From: Bacteroidota bacterium
Lineage (GTDB): Bacteria; Bacteroidota; Bacteroidia; B-17B0; Aurantibacillaceae
Assembly: GCA_947450025.1 (NCBI GenBank)
Contig: CANFTW010000007.1
Coordinates: forward strand, 62,001-126,000
DNA length: 64,000 nt
Direction: 5' to 3'
Each line of letters begins with the position of its first letter. The first letter of the stretch is position 1. Position numbers and translations under genes: made by a program. Positions 10,475 through 19,187 of the stretch are shown piece after piece. The notes under the pieces were generated by a model that saw only the letters and a list, made by a program, of their open reading frames with translations, searched no databases and was not told where the DNA came from.

Positions 10475-12196
10475 ATGATTCACTATAAATTATACCTTAA
10501 AAATCCTCAATCTCATTATATATATGTTGATTTAACGATTGATAATATTAATGCTCCAATACTAGAATTACAATTACCGGCTTGGCGCCCAGGTCGATAT
10601 GAATTAGGGAATTTTGCTAAAAATGTAAAAAGAGTAGATGCTTTTAACGAGAAGGATGAACCACTAACGTATGCAAAGGCCAATAAAGACTTATGGGTAG
10701 TTGAAACTAATGGAGCTAAAAAAGTGAAAATAACTTATAGCTACCATACAACAGAGATAAATGCCGGAAATTGTTATGCCGATGAAACACAGTTATATGT
10801 TAATCCTGTGCATTTATGTATGTATGTTCCTAGCCGAGTAAACGAAGAGCATTCGGTTGAATTGGATATTCCAGATACCTATAAGATTGCAACTTCTTTA
10901 AAAACTAATGGCAACATATTAACAGCTGTTTCTTTTGATGAATTGGCTGATAGCCCAATCATGGCGAGTGCTCAATTACAATCTGATTTTTATACCGTTA
11001 ACGGCGTAAAGTTTTGGCTACATTTTGTGGGTGAGTGCCAACCTGATTTTGAGAAATTCAAAATAGATTTTATAAAGTTCACACAAACTTCTTTGCATTT
11101 TTGGGGAGATTTTCCAGTTACGGAATACCATTTCTTGTTTCAAATAGTCCCGTTTAAGTTTTATCACGGTGTTGAACACCAAAAATCAACCGTCATTGCC
11201 ATTGGGCCAGGATATAATTTAAATAAAGGAAAAACATATGAAGATGTTTTAGGCGTTTCTTGCCACGAATTGTTCCATACGTGGAATATCAAATACATTC
11301 GTCCAGTTGAAATGTTACCGTATGATTTTAGTAAAGAAAATTATGCACGAACTGGTTACGTATACGAAGGTTTTACAACATATTATGGTGATTTATTGTT
11401 GTTAACTAGTGGCGTATTTAATACACAAGACTATTTTGAAACTTTAGAAGAACGTTTAACCAAACATTTTCATAATTACGGGCGTTTTAATTTATCAGTA
11501 GCACACTCTAGTTGGGACACTTGGTTAGATGGGTATGTTCCGGGAGCACCCTATCGTAAAACATCAATTTATGACGAAGGAAATTTAATTGCCTTGATGT
11601 TGGATGTGCAGATAATGAAACACACCAATAATAACAAAGGATTAAGGGATGTTTGTAGAGAGTTATACAATGAGTTTGGAAAGAAAAACAAAGGGTATTC
11701 TGAGCAAGATATCATGTCTATTTGCCAAAAGATGGCTGGCGTGTCTTTAAAAGATTTTTTTGATCAATACGTTTATGGTACCGAAGATTTTGATTTGCCA
11801 TTAATGGAATGTTTTAATTATTTAGGCATTGATTTTATTAAAACGCCTAGTTCTATTCTAAGTGAATCTGTTTTTGGATTTAAAACCATGGATGTTGGAT
11901 TGAATAAAAAAGTATCCTTAATCGCACCGTATTCTCCAAGTTGGAAGGCTGGACTAAGTATTGGTGATGAAATCATTGCTGTGAACGGTTATACCTTGAA
12001 GACTGATTTTAATGATTGGATGAATTATTTTAAGGATTCGGAGATTGAACTAACCGTTTCTTCCAATCAACAACTAAAAACAATTAAATTAATAAGAAGT
12101 TTAAAACCAATTACTTATTTTGATACATTAAAACTAAAACATCAAACGGATACAGCGAGTATTCATTTTGAGAAATGGTTAAATAATAATGCTTAG
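10475..12196 (+). CDS. M61 glycyl aminopeptidase-family metalloprotease with PDZ domain
   Basis: From ATG 10475 the product has 573 residues; a TTG two codons earlier is an alternative start. The N-terminal half is the M61 beta-domain (HYKLYLKNPQSHYIYVDL, LPAWRPGRYELGNFAKNV). The zinc site is HELFHTWN near residue 265, with the third ligand in YEGFTTYYGD. The C-terminus carries a PDZ domain at about 470-545 (SWKAGLSIGDEIIAVNGY). No classical signal peptide is present, so it may act in the cytoplasm. The family cleaves N-terminal Gly or Ala residues. It is divergent from the TPR gene across a 52-base gap. Confidence 0.9.
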   Translation: MIHYKLYLKNPQSHYIYVDLTIDNINAPILELQLPAWRPGRYELGNFAKNVKRVDAFNEKDEPLTYAKANKDLWVVETNGAKKVKITYSYHTTEINAGNCYADETQLYVNPVHLCMYVPSRVNEEHSVELDIPDTYKIATSLKTNGNILTAVSFDELADSPIMASAQLQSDFYTVNGVKFWLHFVGECQPDFEKFKIDFIKFTQTSLHFWGDFPVTEYHFLFQIVPFKFYHGVEHQKSTVIAIGPGYNLNKGKTYEDVLGVSCHELFHTWNIKYIRPVEMLPYDFSKENYARTGYVYEGFTTYYGDLLLLTSGVFNTQDYFETLEERLTKHFHNYGRFNLSVAHSSWDTWLDGYVPGAPYRKTSIYDEGNLIALMLDVQIMKHTNNNKGLRDVCRELYNEFGKKNKGYSEQDIMSICQKMAGVSLKDFFDQYVYGTEDFDLPLMECFNYLGIDFIKTPSSILSESVFGFKTMDVGLNKKVSLIAPYSPSWKAGLSIGDEIIAVNGYTLKTDFNDWMNYFKDSEIELTVSSNQQLKTIKLIRSLKPITYFDTLKLKHQTDTASIHFEKWLNNNA

Positions 12197-12326
12197 GTCA
12201 TTGAATTCTAATTTTACCATGAAATGTTTGTTAATAACTAAACGGGTTAAATTTGGTTTAAGAGTTAATTTGTTCTTTTTTTGTAGAAATTAAACATAAA
12301 ATTTAAAAACTCAAAAACAAAAAATT

Positions 12327-12701
12327 ATGGAAGAAACAACAACAAATTCAAAAACCGGTAAAGGTTTAGGTGTAGCAGGTTTAGTATTAGGTATTGTTGC
12401 AGCAGTCGTTGCATTTGTGCCTTGTTTAGGAATGTATGCTATTATCCCAGGCGTAATTGGTTTAGTATTATCTGTTATTAGCATTCTTCAAGCTAATAAA
12501 GCAGGAGCTGCAAAAGGAATGGCTATTGCAGGTTTAGTTTGTTCTATCGTTGGTATTGCTATTGCAGGTTGGCAATATTCTAAATTATCAGCATTAGGTG
12601 AAGAGGTTAAAGAAACTTTAGAAAACATCGATACTGCTAAATTAAGAATGGAAATGAATCAAGCAATTGAGACTATTTCAGACTCATTACAAGCACACTA
12701 A
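12327..12701 (+). CDS. DUF4190 small membrane protein
   Basis: This 124-residue protein has a polar N-terminus (MEETTTNSKTGK), two Gly/Val/Ile-rich transmembrane segments at about 15-55 and 63-85, and an amphipathic C-terminal helix. The pattern GLGVAGLVLGIVAAV with KGMAIAGLVCSIVGI is the DUF4190 double-helix signature. The function is unknown; the family often accompanies other small membrane proteins. The next gene, encoding a DUF2752 protein, starts 4 bases after its stop, so the two form an operon, but see the hairpin inside that gene. Confidence 0.82.
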   Translation: MEETTTNSKTGKGLGVAGLVLGIVAAVVAFVPCLGMYAIIPGVIGLVLSVISILQANKAGAAKGMAIAGLVCSIVGIAIAGWQYSKLSALGEEVKETLENIDTAKLRMEMNQAIETISDSLQAH

Positions 12702-12704
12702 AAA

Positions 12705-13091
12705 ATGATACACAAAAATAGCGCTTACTTTATAGTAAACCTTGTTTTTGTAATTTTAATAGGAATAGCCTTAGGCTATTCCTATTTTTTTTATCCAAAT
12801 GCTCATCCATTAGGTTGTATGGTTAAAGAAATGACCGGTAAAGACTGTTCTACTTGCGGTTTTTCACGAGCTTTTTCAGCATTTATGCATTTTGATTTTG
12901 AGGCAGGGAAAACTTATAATACCAATGCATGGTCTTGTTTTTTGTTTATTTTTTTTCAGTTTTTATGGAGATGTTTGGTAAGCCTTTTTACTTTTTTTTT
13001 TAGAGGAACGTTATCTCTTTGGTTTATTTATTCGGAAGTGATTATTACGATCTTCTTTTTTTTAGTTTTGTTTGGGCCATTAATTATTTAA
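12705..13091 (+). CDS. DUF2752 membrane protein
   Basis: The protein has 128 residues with transmembrane segments near 9-28, 72-90 and 100-126. Between the first two lies the DUF2752 signature: a Cys-rich loop reading MTGKDCSTCGFSRAF, then FDFEAGKTYNTNAW. The paired cysteines suggest metal or redox chemistry, but the family function is unknown. The gene begins 4 bases after the DUF4190 stop. A 13-bp perfect hairpin followed by a T-run lies within codons 18-30, over the end of the first membrane helix, and may limit read-through from the upstream gene. Confidence 0.85.
   Translation: MIHKNSAYFIVNLVFVILIGIALGYSYFFYPNAHPLGCMVKEMTGKDCSTCGFSRAFSAFMHFDFEAGKTYNTNAWSCFLFIFFQFLWRCLVSLFTFFFRGTLSLWFIYSEVIITIFFFLVLFGPLII
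12758..12792 (+). terminator. terminator-like hairpin located inside the DUF2752 coding sequence
   Basis: The stem AATAGGAATAGCC (12758-12770) pairs perfectly with GGCTATTCCTATT (12774-12786) around a TTA loop. A T-run follows to 12792. This is the shape of a Rho-independent terminator, 57 bases after the stop of the DUF4190 gene but within an open reading frame. Confidence 0.7.
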
Positions 13092-13177
13092 ACATAAATG
13101 TTAATATATTCAGGATTAACTATGATATATTACTAAAAACTAAGCTTATTTTTATACAGAATATAAATACATAAACC

Positions 13178-13705
13178 ATGGAAAACACGATCATTTCTGA
13201 AAACCAACCTTTTAATATGGAGCCTAAACGCTCTCAATTTTTAAAGACTTTATGTGTCTTATCATTTGTCATGTGTGGGATTAGTTTTTTATCTGGTATT
13301 TGGGGCATTTACCAAAGTCAGCCTGATGTGATGCAGCGTAACATAGAACAGGTTAGAACAATCAACGAAGAAATGGCTGATCAAATGGAGAGTCAAGTAT
13401 TAGAAATGCAAAGTAACCCGTTTAGTAAAGTGGCACCATATTTAGGTGTATTATATACCATCATCTCTTTTTTAGGAGTCATGATGATGTGGAATTTGAC
13501 CAAAAAAGGATTTTATATTTATGCGATTGCCGAAATTTTACCATACACCAGTTTTATTTTTATGGGTAAAAATTCTCTAAGTATGATGGGACCTCCAGGT
13601 GCAAATAGCTCAACGATTGCCATGGTTGCTATTATATTAATGGTGGTGGTTGATGTTGTTTTTGTAGGACTATACGCCAAAACATTAAAAGAAATGACAA
13701 AGTAA
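13178..13705 (+). CDS. membrane protein of unknown function
   Basis: The 175 residues contain a hydrophilic N-terminus, a first membrane helix at about 24-44 (TLCVLSFVMCGISFLSGI), a polar Gln/Glu/Met-rich extramembrane segment at about 48-82, and three further hydrophobic segments (about 87-105, 112-130 and 144-167). I recognise no named domain, although four-helix proteins like this are common beside DUF4190/DUF2752 genes in Bacteroidota. It lies 87 bases after the DUF2752 gene on the same strand and is closed by a perfectly symmetrical bidirectional terminator at 13714. Confidence 0.72.
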   Translation: MENTIISENQPFNMEPKRSQFLKTLCVLSFVMCGISFLSGIWGIYQSQPDVMQRNIEQVRTINEEMADQMESQVLEMQSNPFSKVAPYLGVLYTIISFLGVMMMWNLTKKGFYIYAIAEILPYTSFIFMGKNSLSMMGPPGANSSTIAMVAIILMVVVDVVFVGLYAKTLKEMTK

Positions 13706-13713
13706 GTCGAAAC

Positions 13714-13745
13714 AAAAAAGCAGAAGTTAACTTCTGCTTTTTTTT
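13714..13745. terminator. bidirectional intrinsic terminator
   Basis: A perfect 15+15 palindrome (AAAAAAGCAGAAGTT and its complement) is centred at 13728/13729. A-runs and T-runs flank the GCAGAAG stem. It separates the convergent membrane-protein gene (ends 13705) and yggS (ends 13765) and can serve both. Confidence 0.88.
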
Positions 13746-13764
13746 ATTAAGATAATCTGTGTCC

Positions 13765-14415
13765 TTATTTAGTATAATGTCTTTCTCCAAAAATACTGCT
13801 ACCAACACGTATCATAGTGCTGCCTTCCTCAATAGCAAGATTGTAATCACCGCTCATTCCAAAACTTAAAATAGGATAGTTTGGATATTTCTGACTAAAT
13901 GATTTAAGGGAAGCAAATTCTTTTCTTATTTGATTCTCCTGATTGGTATTGGAGGCCATGGCCATAAAACCTTGTATGCAAATATGTTTGAGTTCTTTAA
14001 ATTCCTCTGAATCTAAGATGCTCTCAACTTCAGTAAAATCTAATCCAAATTTTGTTTCTTCTTGAGCAATATGTACTTGTAACAAACAATTAATGATGCG
14101 ATTGTTTTTTTGAGCTTGTTTATTGATTTCTTTCAGTAAACTAAAACTATCTACTCCATGAATTAAATAGATAAATGGGGCAATGTATTTAACTTTATTA
14201 CTTTGTAGATGACCAATAAAATGCCAATGTATATCGTTAGGTAACAATGCTTGCTTATCAACCAATTCTTGAACATAGTTCTCGCCAAAGTTTCGTTGAC
14301 CAGCTTCATAAGCCTCTAAAACCATACTATTTGGTTTTGTTTTGGAAACTACAATTAAGGTAACATGAGAAGGAATTGAGTTTTTTATCAATTCAATATT
14401 AGATGTAATGCTCAT
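13765..14415 (-). CDS. yggS: YggS/PROSC-family pyridoxal phosphate homeostasis protein
   Basis: The 216 residues form a single alanine-racemase-like barrel without the racemase C-terminal domain. The PLP lysine is in VSKTKP (about Lys25). Conserved motifs are AGQRNFGENYVQEL, HWHFIGHLQSNK, VHIAQEETKFGL and LSFGMSGDYNLAIEEG, which binds the PLP phosphate, ending IRVGSSIFGER. The protein buffers and delivers PLP in the cytoplasm. It is slightly shorter than the E. coli protein because of a brief N-terminus. It follows the DUF1015 gene with a 3-base gap, indicating co-transcription. Confidence 0.95.
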   Translation of the reverse strand: MSITSNIELIKNSIPSHVTLIVVSKTKPNSMVLEAYEAGQRNFGENYVQELVDKQALLPNDIHWHFIGHLQSNKVKYIAPFIYLIHGVDSFSLLKEINKQAQKNNRIINCLLQVHIAQEETKFGLDFTEVESILDSEEFKELKHICIQGFMAMASNTNQENQIRKEFASLKSFSQKYPNYPILSFGMSGDYNLAIEEGSTMIRVGSSIFGERHYTK

Positions 14416-14418
14416 GGT

Positions 14419-15666
14419 TTATTCTTCAATACTATAAATTAATAAGCCGCTTCTCATTTTAGGTTCAACCCAAGTTGATTTTGGAGGCATAATATTATTG
14501 GTATCAGCAATCCATTTTAAGTGTTCCATGGTCACAGGATATAATCCAAAAGCAATGGCTGATTTTCCTTCATCAACTTGTTTTTTCAATTCTTTACTTC
14601 CTCTTACGCCAGGAATAAACCCAATTCGTTTATCAGTTTTTAAATCATGAATATCTAAAATAGGAGATAAAATGTATTTGGTTAAGATTGCCGCATCTAA
14701 ACTATCAATAGGGTCTTTTGCATTATAAATGTTACTCTTGGCTTTTAACGAATACCATTTATAATCTACATACATGGATAGTTCGTGTTTTTGACTCGGT
14801 TTATAATCAGATGCTTTCACTTCGGTAATGGTGAAATTTGTTTTTAGATTATAGATGAGTTCGTTCACCGACAAATTATTTAAATCTTTAACCACACGAT
14901 TGTAATCGTATATTTTTAAATGAGTTTCAGGAAAAAACACACCTAGGTAATAATTAAAAGCTTCTTCGCCAGTATAAGATTTGCGGGTGCTACGTCTTAA
15001 TTTTCCTAAGAGAGTAGCGGAGGCTGAACGATGGTGGCCATCTGCAATGTAAATATTAGGAATGGTGGCAAAACGTTCGGCAATTTGCTTCACCGTTTTA
15101 CGTGAATCAATAACCCAAACAGTATGTCTTATTTTATCAGTGGTGGTAAAATCGTAATCAGGGCGGGTTTTTGATATCTCATCTGATAAGGTATCAATGG
15201 CTTCGTCATTTGGATAGCAAAACAATACAGGTTCAGCATTAAATTCACAAACCTCTAAATAATCTTTTAGTTTTTCTTCTCTGGTAGTTAAAGTTTGTTC
15301 ATGAATTTTAATCACGCCATTGATATAATCATCAATGCTCGTGCAAGCAATAATCCCAACAAATTCATTTCCTTCTTTAATTTGACGGTATAAATAATAA
15401 CAAGGATTTTCGTCTCTTAAGAAAATTTTTTCTTGAACAAATTTCTTAAAATGATTTTTAACTTTTTGTAATCGTTCTTTAGACCCTGGTTTCGTTTTAA
15501 TTCCATCTTCAAAATCTGGATTTATGACGTGTAAAAAAGAGTAGGGATTACCCGATAGTTTTTCTCTTAATTCAGCAGAGTTATAGCCATCTACCGAACG
15601 TGATGCTACTAAATGAACTTTATCGCCTTCAGGACGAATTGCTTTAAACGGAATAACTTTAGCCAT
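14419..15666 (-). CDS. DUF1015 family protein
   Basis: From the ATG at 15666 (MAKVIPFKAIRP) the product has 415 residues. The open frame continues to 15735, but that extension encodes a basic stretch unlike the family and reaches the terminator at 15736-15766. The signature AIRP near the N-terminus and IYIADGHHRSASATL at about 205-220 identify DUF1015 (SerC-like), whose function is uncharacterised. Glu/Lys-rich segments and a C-terminal FGLYPVTMEHL region follow the family layout. yggS starts 3 bases after its stop. Confidence 0.85.
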   Translation of the reverse strand: MAKVIPFKAIRPEGDKVHLVASRSVDGYNSAELREKLSGNPYSFLHVINPDFEDGIKTKPGSKERLQKVKNHFKKFVQEKIFLRDENPCYYLYRQIKEGNEFVGIIACTSIDDYINGVIKIHEQTLTTREEKLKDYLEVCEFNAEPVLFCYPNDEAIDTLSDEISKTRPDYDFTTTDKIRHTVWVIDSRKTVKQIAERFATIPNIYIADGHHRSASATLLGKLRRSTRKSYTGEEAFNYYLGVFFPETHLKIYDYNRVVKDLNNLSVNELIYNLKTNFTITEVKASDYKPSQKHELSMYVDYKWYSLKAKSNIYNAKDPIDSLDAAILTKYILSPILDIHDLKTDKRIGFIPGVRGSKELKKQVDEGKSAIAFGLYPVTMEHLKWIADTNNIMPPKSTWVEPKMRSGLLIYSIEE

Positions 15667-15735
15667 AAGATATATCGAATCGTTATCGTTTTTAAATATA
15701 ATAGATTTTAACCTGAGAATGCAATATTTGTGCAT

Positions 15736-15766
15736 AAAAAAACCTCCCGAATGAGGAGGTTTTTTT
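15736..15766 (-). terminator. intrinsic terminator downstream of the TPR/OmpA-like lipoprotein gene
   Basis: The stem AAAAAAACCTCC (15736-15747) pairs with GGAGGTTTTTTT (15755-15766) over a 7-base loop. On the minus strand it sits 20 bases after the stop of the lipoprotein gene (15786) and ends in a T-run. It also marks the upstream boundary of the DUF1015 gene. Confidence 0.85.
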
Positions 15767-15785
15767 ATTTAAAAAAACTTTAATC

Positions 15786-17528
15786 TTAGTTTGCTAATGC
15801 TTTAAAATCAGCGTTATCACGTAATTTAATGAATTCAGCATCATCTTTAGCAGCTGCTTTTAAAGAACCATCTTTTTCTACAGCTGTTTTTAAGTTATTA
15901 ATTACTTCAGCAGTATTGTTATTACGAGCTGCAGCAACTGCTTTTAAGTAAGAAGACATTGCCATATCTTTTTCGTTGCTAGCATCAATTGTAGAAACTA
16001 CAGCACCTGCATTTCCATTTAATAACTCAGCTAATGCTTTGTTAAATCCTTTGTTATCTCCAAAGTTAGAAACTGCATCAGAATATTTACCATCACGTAC
16101 ATTTAAAATACCTTTGTTGTAGTTTACTTCATTACCAGCACCATTAGCTTTGTCATAATATTCCATCGCTTTTTTACGGTCACCAGCTTTAGCAGCAATA
16201 ATACCTAAGTGATTCATTACAATTGGATTTCCGTTAGCAGTTTTTTCAGCACGGCTAAATGCTGCAGAAGCATCAGATACTTTGTTTTGAGTTAATAAAG
16301 CAACACCTAAGTTGTTTGATGTTCTCCAATCGCTACCAAAGTTTTTCTCAGCAACTGTATAAATAGCCACTTTTGTATTGATATCGTTAGTTAAAGTTGC
16401 ACCATATAACATCTCTTCTAAAGATAAAGAATCAGGGTAAGTTGTTGTTAACTTAGTGATTTGCTCATCAGTACGAGATTTTTTGTTCACGTTTACAGTT
16501 AATACTGAACGACGTAATTTTGGTAAAATTTTATCAGATACTTCAGTGTAAGTCTTAGATAAATTTTTGATTTCTTTCTCACGTTGATCTAAATCAGTGT
16601 ACATTGTTAATACACGTAAGATTAAATCTTTATCAGCAATTGTTGATGCTTCCATTAATGATTTGAAACCATCCCAATCTTCAGCTGTTGTTTTAGTAAC
16701 GTAGTTAGATTCTTCTTTACCAAATTTCTGGTCTTTGTTTTTGTCTTTTTTGAATTCACCCATTAATGCTTTAGAACCAGATTTAGCACGGTCTTCAGCT
16801 AAATTAGCGTTTAAAGATTGCTCACCATCTGGAGATGCATAAGCCGATACGCTAATATCTTTAAATTCATACCAAGGATTGTTTAAATTAGCTTTAATGA
16901 ATTCTTGAACGTTTTTCATTTCATCGCTTTTTAATTCAGATGAACGAACGTCAGATTTATTAACAACATAATAAATATTAGCTGTTTGATTTGCAGGAGT
17001 TGATTTTACAAAAGCATCTTTTGCATAAATTCCTTTTTCATCGTTACGAACTAATAATGGCGTAATAACTGTACCATCACCAATTTTAACAGGAGTAAAA
17101 TCTTTAGTTTTTTTCTTTACAGCACCTTGAGCGCGTAACTCAACGTCAGCTACTTTCATGCCTGGTTCATAAGCAAATTTTTCTGAAGTGTAGCTAAATG
17201 TTCCTCCTGTAGTGTAACCAATTTTTTGCCCAGCTCCTGTTGCTTTTTCACCAACTAAAATAACTGGTTTCATTGCTTTTTCTCCACCAGCATATTTTAC
17301 AACTGGAGTAACAGTAACTGTTGCTTTTTTAGCAAACACTTTTGCAGGATATTTACCAGTAACTGTAAAACCTACGCTATCACCATGCATTTCTAAAGGA
17401 TTAGGTTTTACTTCATAAGTAATAGTAGCTTGTTTTTTTACCATTTTGCCTAATCCGTTGCAACCTACTAATAAAGCGGTTGTTCCAACAGCAAGACTTA
17501 AGTTTCGTAAAGTTTTAGAATTCATCAT
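15786..17528 (-). CDS. lipoprotein with OmpA-like segment and C-terminal TPR repeats
   Basis: This 580-residue protein starts with a lipoprotein signal peptide (LAVGTTALLVGC, lipid Cys about residue 23). Residues 35-180 are beta-rich. Residues 190-260 resemble an OmpA-type peptidoglycan-associated module, with VSAYASPDGEQSLNANLAEDRA echoing the family's GYASPeG...N..LA..RA pattern. Residues 370-560 contain TPR-like repeats (NNLGVALLTQNKVSDASAAF; NHLGIIAAKAGDRKKAMEYY). It probably sits in the outer membrane facing the periplasm. The combination resembles envelope scaffolds, some of them T9SS accessory proteins such as PorW or PorE, but I cannot assign it to either. A candidate TAnnTTTG element lies at 17560-17567. 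Confidence 0.78.
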   Translation of the reverse strand: MMNSKTLRNLSLAVGTTALLVGCNGLGKMVKKQATITYEVKPNPLEMHGDSVGFTVTGKYPAKVFAKKATVTVTPVVKYAGGEKAMKPVILVGEKATGAGQKIGYTTGGTFSYTSEKFAYEPGMKVADVELRAQGAVKKKTKDFTPVKIGDGTVITPLLVRNDEKGIYAKDAFVKSTPANQTANIYYVVNKSDVRSSELKSDEMKNVQEFIKANLNNPWYEFKDISVSAYASPDGEQSLNANLAEDRAKSGSKALMGEFKKDKNKDQKFGKEESNYVTKTTAEDWDGFKSLMEASTIADKDLILRVLTMYTDLDQREKEIKNLSKTYTEVSDKILPKLRRSVLTVNVNKKSRTDEQITKLTTTYPDSLSLEEMLYGATLTNDINTKVAIYTVAEKNFGSDWRTSNNLGVALLTQNKVSDASAAFSRAEKTANGNPIVMNHLGIIAAKAGDRKKAMEYYDKANGAGNEVNYNKGILNVRDGKYSDAVSNFGDNKGFNKALAELLNGNAGAVVSTIDASNEKDMAMSSYLKAVAAARNNNTAEVINNLKTAVEKDGSLKAAAKDDAEFIKLRDNADFKALAN

Positions 17529-17559
17529 TGATTTAAGGTTATAAGTTTTTTAATTTCGA

Positions 17560-17567
17560 CAAAATTA
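17560..17567 (-). promoter_or_regulatory. candidate -7 element of the TPR/OmpA-like lipoprotein gene
   Basis: The minus strand reads TAATTTTG, matching TAnnTTTG, 32 bases upstream of the start codon at 17528. No -33 TTG is seen at normal spacing. Confidence 0.4.
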
Positions 17568-17625
17568 GAAAATAATTTATTAATGCCTAATTATTTTAGT
17601 ATATTAATTAACATATTGAATAAAA

Positions 17626-17660
17626 AAAATCCCGCTAACCTATAAGGTATGCGGGATTTT
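17626..17660 (-). terminator. intrinsic terminator of rpsT
   Basis: AAAATCCCGC (17626-17635 region) pairs with GCGGGATTTT (17651-17660). The loop contains a smaller ACC/GGT pairing. It lies 22 bases after the rpsT stop on the minus strand. Confidence 0.85.
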
Positions 17661-17681
17661 GAATTATTTCTGTAGAAAAGA

Positions 17682-17939
17682 CTATTTTGCGATAGCGTTT
17701 ACTCTTTTAGTTAACTTAGATTTTAAGTTAGATGCTTTGTTTTTATGAATAACACTTTTCTTAGCTAATTTATCTAACATCGCTACTACTTTTGGTAATA
17801 AAGCTGACGCTTCTTTTTTAGTATCCGTTTCGCGTAATTTTTTTACTGCATTACGAGTAGTTTTTGCATAATAACGGTTAGTTAAACGTTTAGCGTTATT
17901 TGCTCTAATTCTTTTTATTGCCGACTTATGATTTGCCAT
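17682..17939 (-). CDS. rpsT: 30S ribosomal protein S20
   Basis: The 85-residue, Lys/Arg/Ala-rich protein starts [19 protein letters not shown], the hallmark of S20, and ends in a basic helix ([13 protein letters not shown]). S20 is a primary 16S rRNA-binding protein of the small subunit. Length and composition are normal. The gene is monocistronic, with its own promoter at 17978-18007 and its own terminator at 17626-17660. Confidence 0.97.
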   Translation of the reverse strand: MANHKSAIKRIRANNAKRLTNRYYAKTTRNAVKKLRETDTKKEASALLPKVVAMLDKLAKKSVIHKNKASNLKSKLTKRVNAIAK

Positions 17940-17977
17940 TCTATTAAAGTATTAATCTGTTTTTTTAAATTGGATTG

Positions 17978-18007
17978 CAAATATACGCTTTTTTTTATAA
18001 TAACAAA
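17978..18007 (-). promoter_or_regulatory. rpsT promoter (-7 TATATTTG, -33 TTTG)
   Basis: On the minus strand, TTTG (18004-18007) and TATATTTG (17978-17985) are separated by 18 bases, matching the Bacteroidota -33/-7 arrangement. The element lies 38 bases upstream of the rpsT start, so the leader would be about 30 bases long. Confidence 0.75.
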
Positions 18008-18045
18008 TGTTCATAACAAATATTTATGGAATATACTCTAAAACT

Positions 18046-18053
18046 TACATTTG
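18046..18053 (+). promoter_or_regulatory. candidate -7 element of the OmpA-domain gene, close to the start codon
   Basis: TACATTTG matches TAnnTTTG. Only 9 bases separate it from the ATG at 18063, so a transcript started here would be nearly leaderless. No -33 TTG is present at normal spacing, so the assignment is weak. Confidence 0.4.
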
Positions 18054-18062
18054 CTAATATAA

Positions 18063-19151
18063 ATGAATTCTAAAAAAATATATTTATTCGGGTTATTCAT
18101 GTTTTCTTTGGCGCTTTTTGCTCAACAAAGCTCCGAAATTATCAAAAACATCGTACCAAATGGTAGTTTCGAGAATTATCGAAAAAAATCAGGAAGTATT
18201 AAACAAGCCATTCCTTGGCAGCAAATTGCCAGCGTCGATTTTTATCAAGAACCTCTTTCTAACGATACCTCCATGCAAAAAGGTGCCCGAACAGGCAATT
18301 GCTATGCTGGATTACGTTTTCAAAAGAAATACAAAGAGTTTCTTCAGGTAAAATTAGCTGAACCGCTTCGCAGAGGGACCACTTATGAATTTGAAATGTA
18401 TGTGAGATTAGCCTTTTGGAGCAATGCGAGTTTAAAATCCTTTGGCGCTTTATTTACCAAATTAGGATATAAAAGTAAATTAGATGTTGTGAAATCGGCC
18501 TTAATTGACTCGGTGAGTAAAAAAGGAAGTTTTATAAATGGCTATCAATGGTTTAAAATTTCAGGTAAGTATTTAGCCGATGGCGGAGAAAAGTACCTCA
18601 CGATTGGTAATTTTTCGCCAAACGTTAAAAAGGATATGATTCGCATGAATGTCTTTAAACTTGGATTTAAAGAGGCATATTATTTTGTAGACGATATTTC
18701 CATGGTAAAAGCCAAAGAGGTGGAAGAAAAAGTGAAGGTAGAAATTGTAGGATCCTTTGTGGCAGAGCCCCAAGACTCGGTGTTAGAAGTTAAAAATAAT
18801 ATTAAGGTAGGCGAGAAAGTGCAATTAAAAAATATCTTTTTCGAAAATGATCGATACTATATATTACCAGAGTCTTATTCTGAACTCAATAAGTTAGCCC
18901 AGTATTTATTAAGAAATCCTCATATGGAAGTTCAAATTAATGGGCACTCAGATAATGTGGGTTCTAAAAGCAAAAACCAAAAAATATCAGAACAACGTGC
19001 ACGCGAAGTATTTGAATACTTAATTAAAAAAGGCGTTCAAAATAAAATGTATTTTAAAGGCTATGGAAGTAGCATGCCTGTGGCAAGTAATGATAATGAT
19101 ATTGACCGCGCTAAGAATCGGCGGGTTGAATTTGAAATCATTAAAAATTAG
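18063..19151 (+). CDS. OmpA-family outer-membrane-associated protein with N-terminal carbohydrate-binding-like domain
   Basis: The protein has 362 residues with a signal peptide (FGLFMFSLALFAQ) at 1-21. Residues 30-215 form a jelly-roll-like domain starting with NGSFENYRKK and IPWQQIASVDFYQ, a pattern seen in carbohydrate-binding-like modules. Residues 255-362 form the OmpA peptidoglycan-binding domain: IFFENDRYYILPESY, VQINGHSDNVGSKSKN, SEQRAREV and the closing DRAKNRRVEF. The Asp and Arg that contact diaminopimelate are retained. There is no N-terminal barrel, so it probably links peptidoglycan to a surface or periplasmic partner. It is divergent from rpsT and followed 36 bases later by the transporter gene. 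Confidence 0.88.
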   Translation: MNSKKIYLFGLFMFSLALFAQQSSEIIKNIVPNGSFENYRKKSGSIKQAIPWQQIASVDFYQEPLSNDTSMQKGARTGNCYAGLRFQKKYKEFLQVKLAEPLRRGTTYEFEMYVRLAFWSNASLKSFGALFTKLGYKSKLDVVKSALIDSVSKKGSFINGYQWFKISGKYLADGGEKYLTIGNFSPNVKKDMIRMNVFKLGFKEAYYFVDDISMVKAKEVEEKVKVEIVGSFVAEPQDSVLEVKNNIKVGEKVQLKNIFFENDRYYILPESYSELNKLAQYLLRNPHMEVQINGHSDNVGSKSKNQKISEQRAREVFEYLIKKGVQNKMYFKGYGSSMPVASNDNDIDRAKNRRVEFEIIKN

Positions 19152-19187
19152 GCTATTTTTAACCATCACAATCTTTAACTATTCAGT

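Noticed and set aside
15667-15735. Longer N-terminus for the DUF1015 protein
   Set aside because: The extra residues are basic and unlike the family and reach the terminator of the preceding gene.
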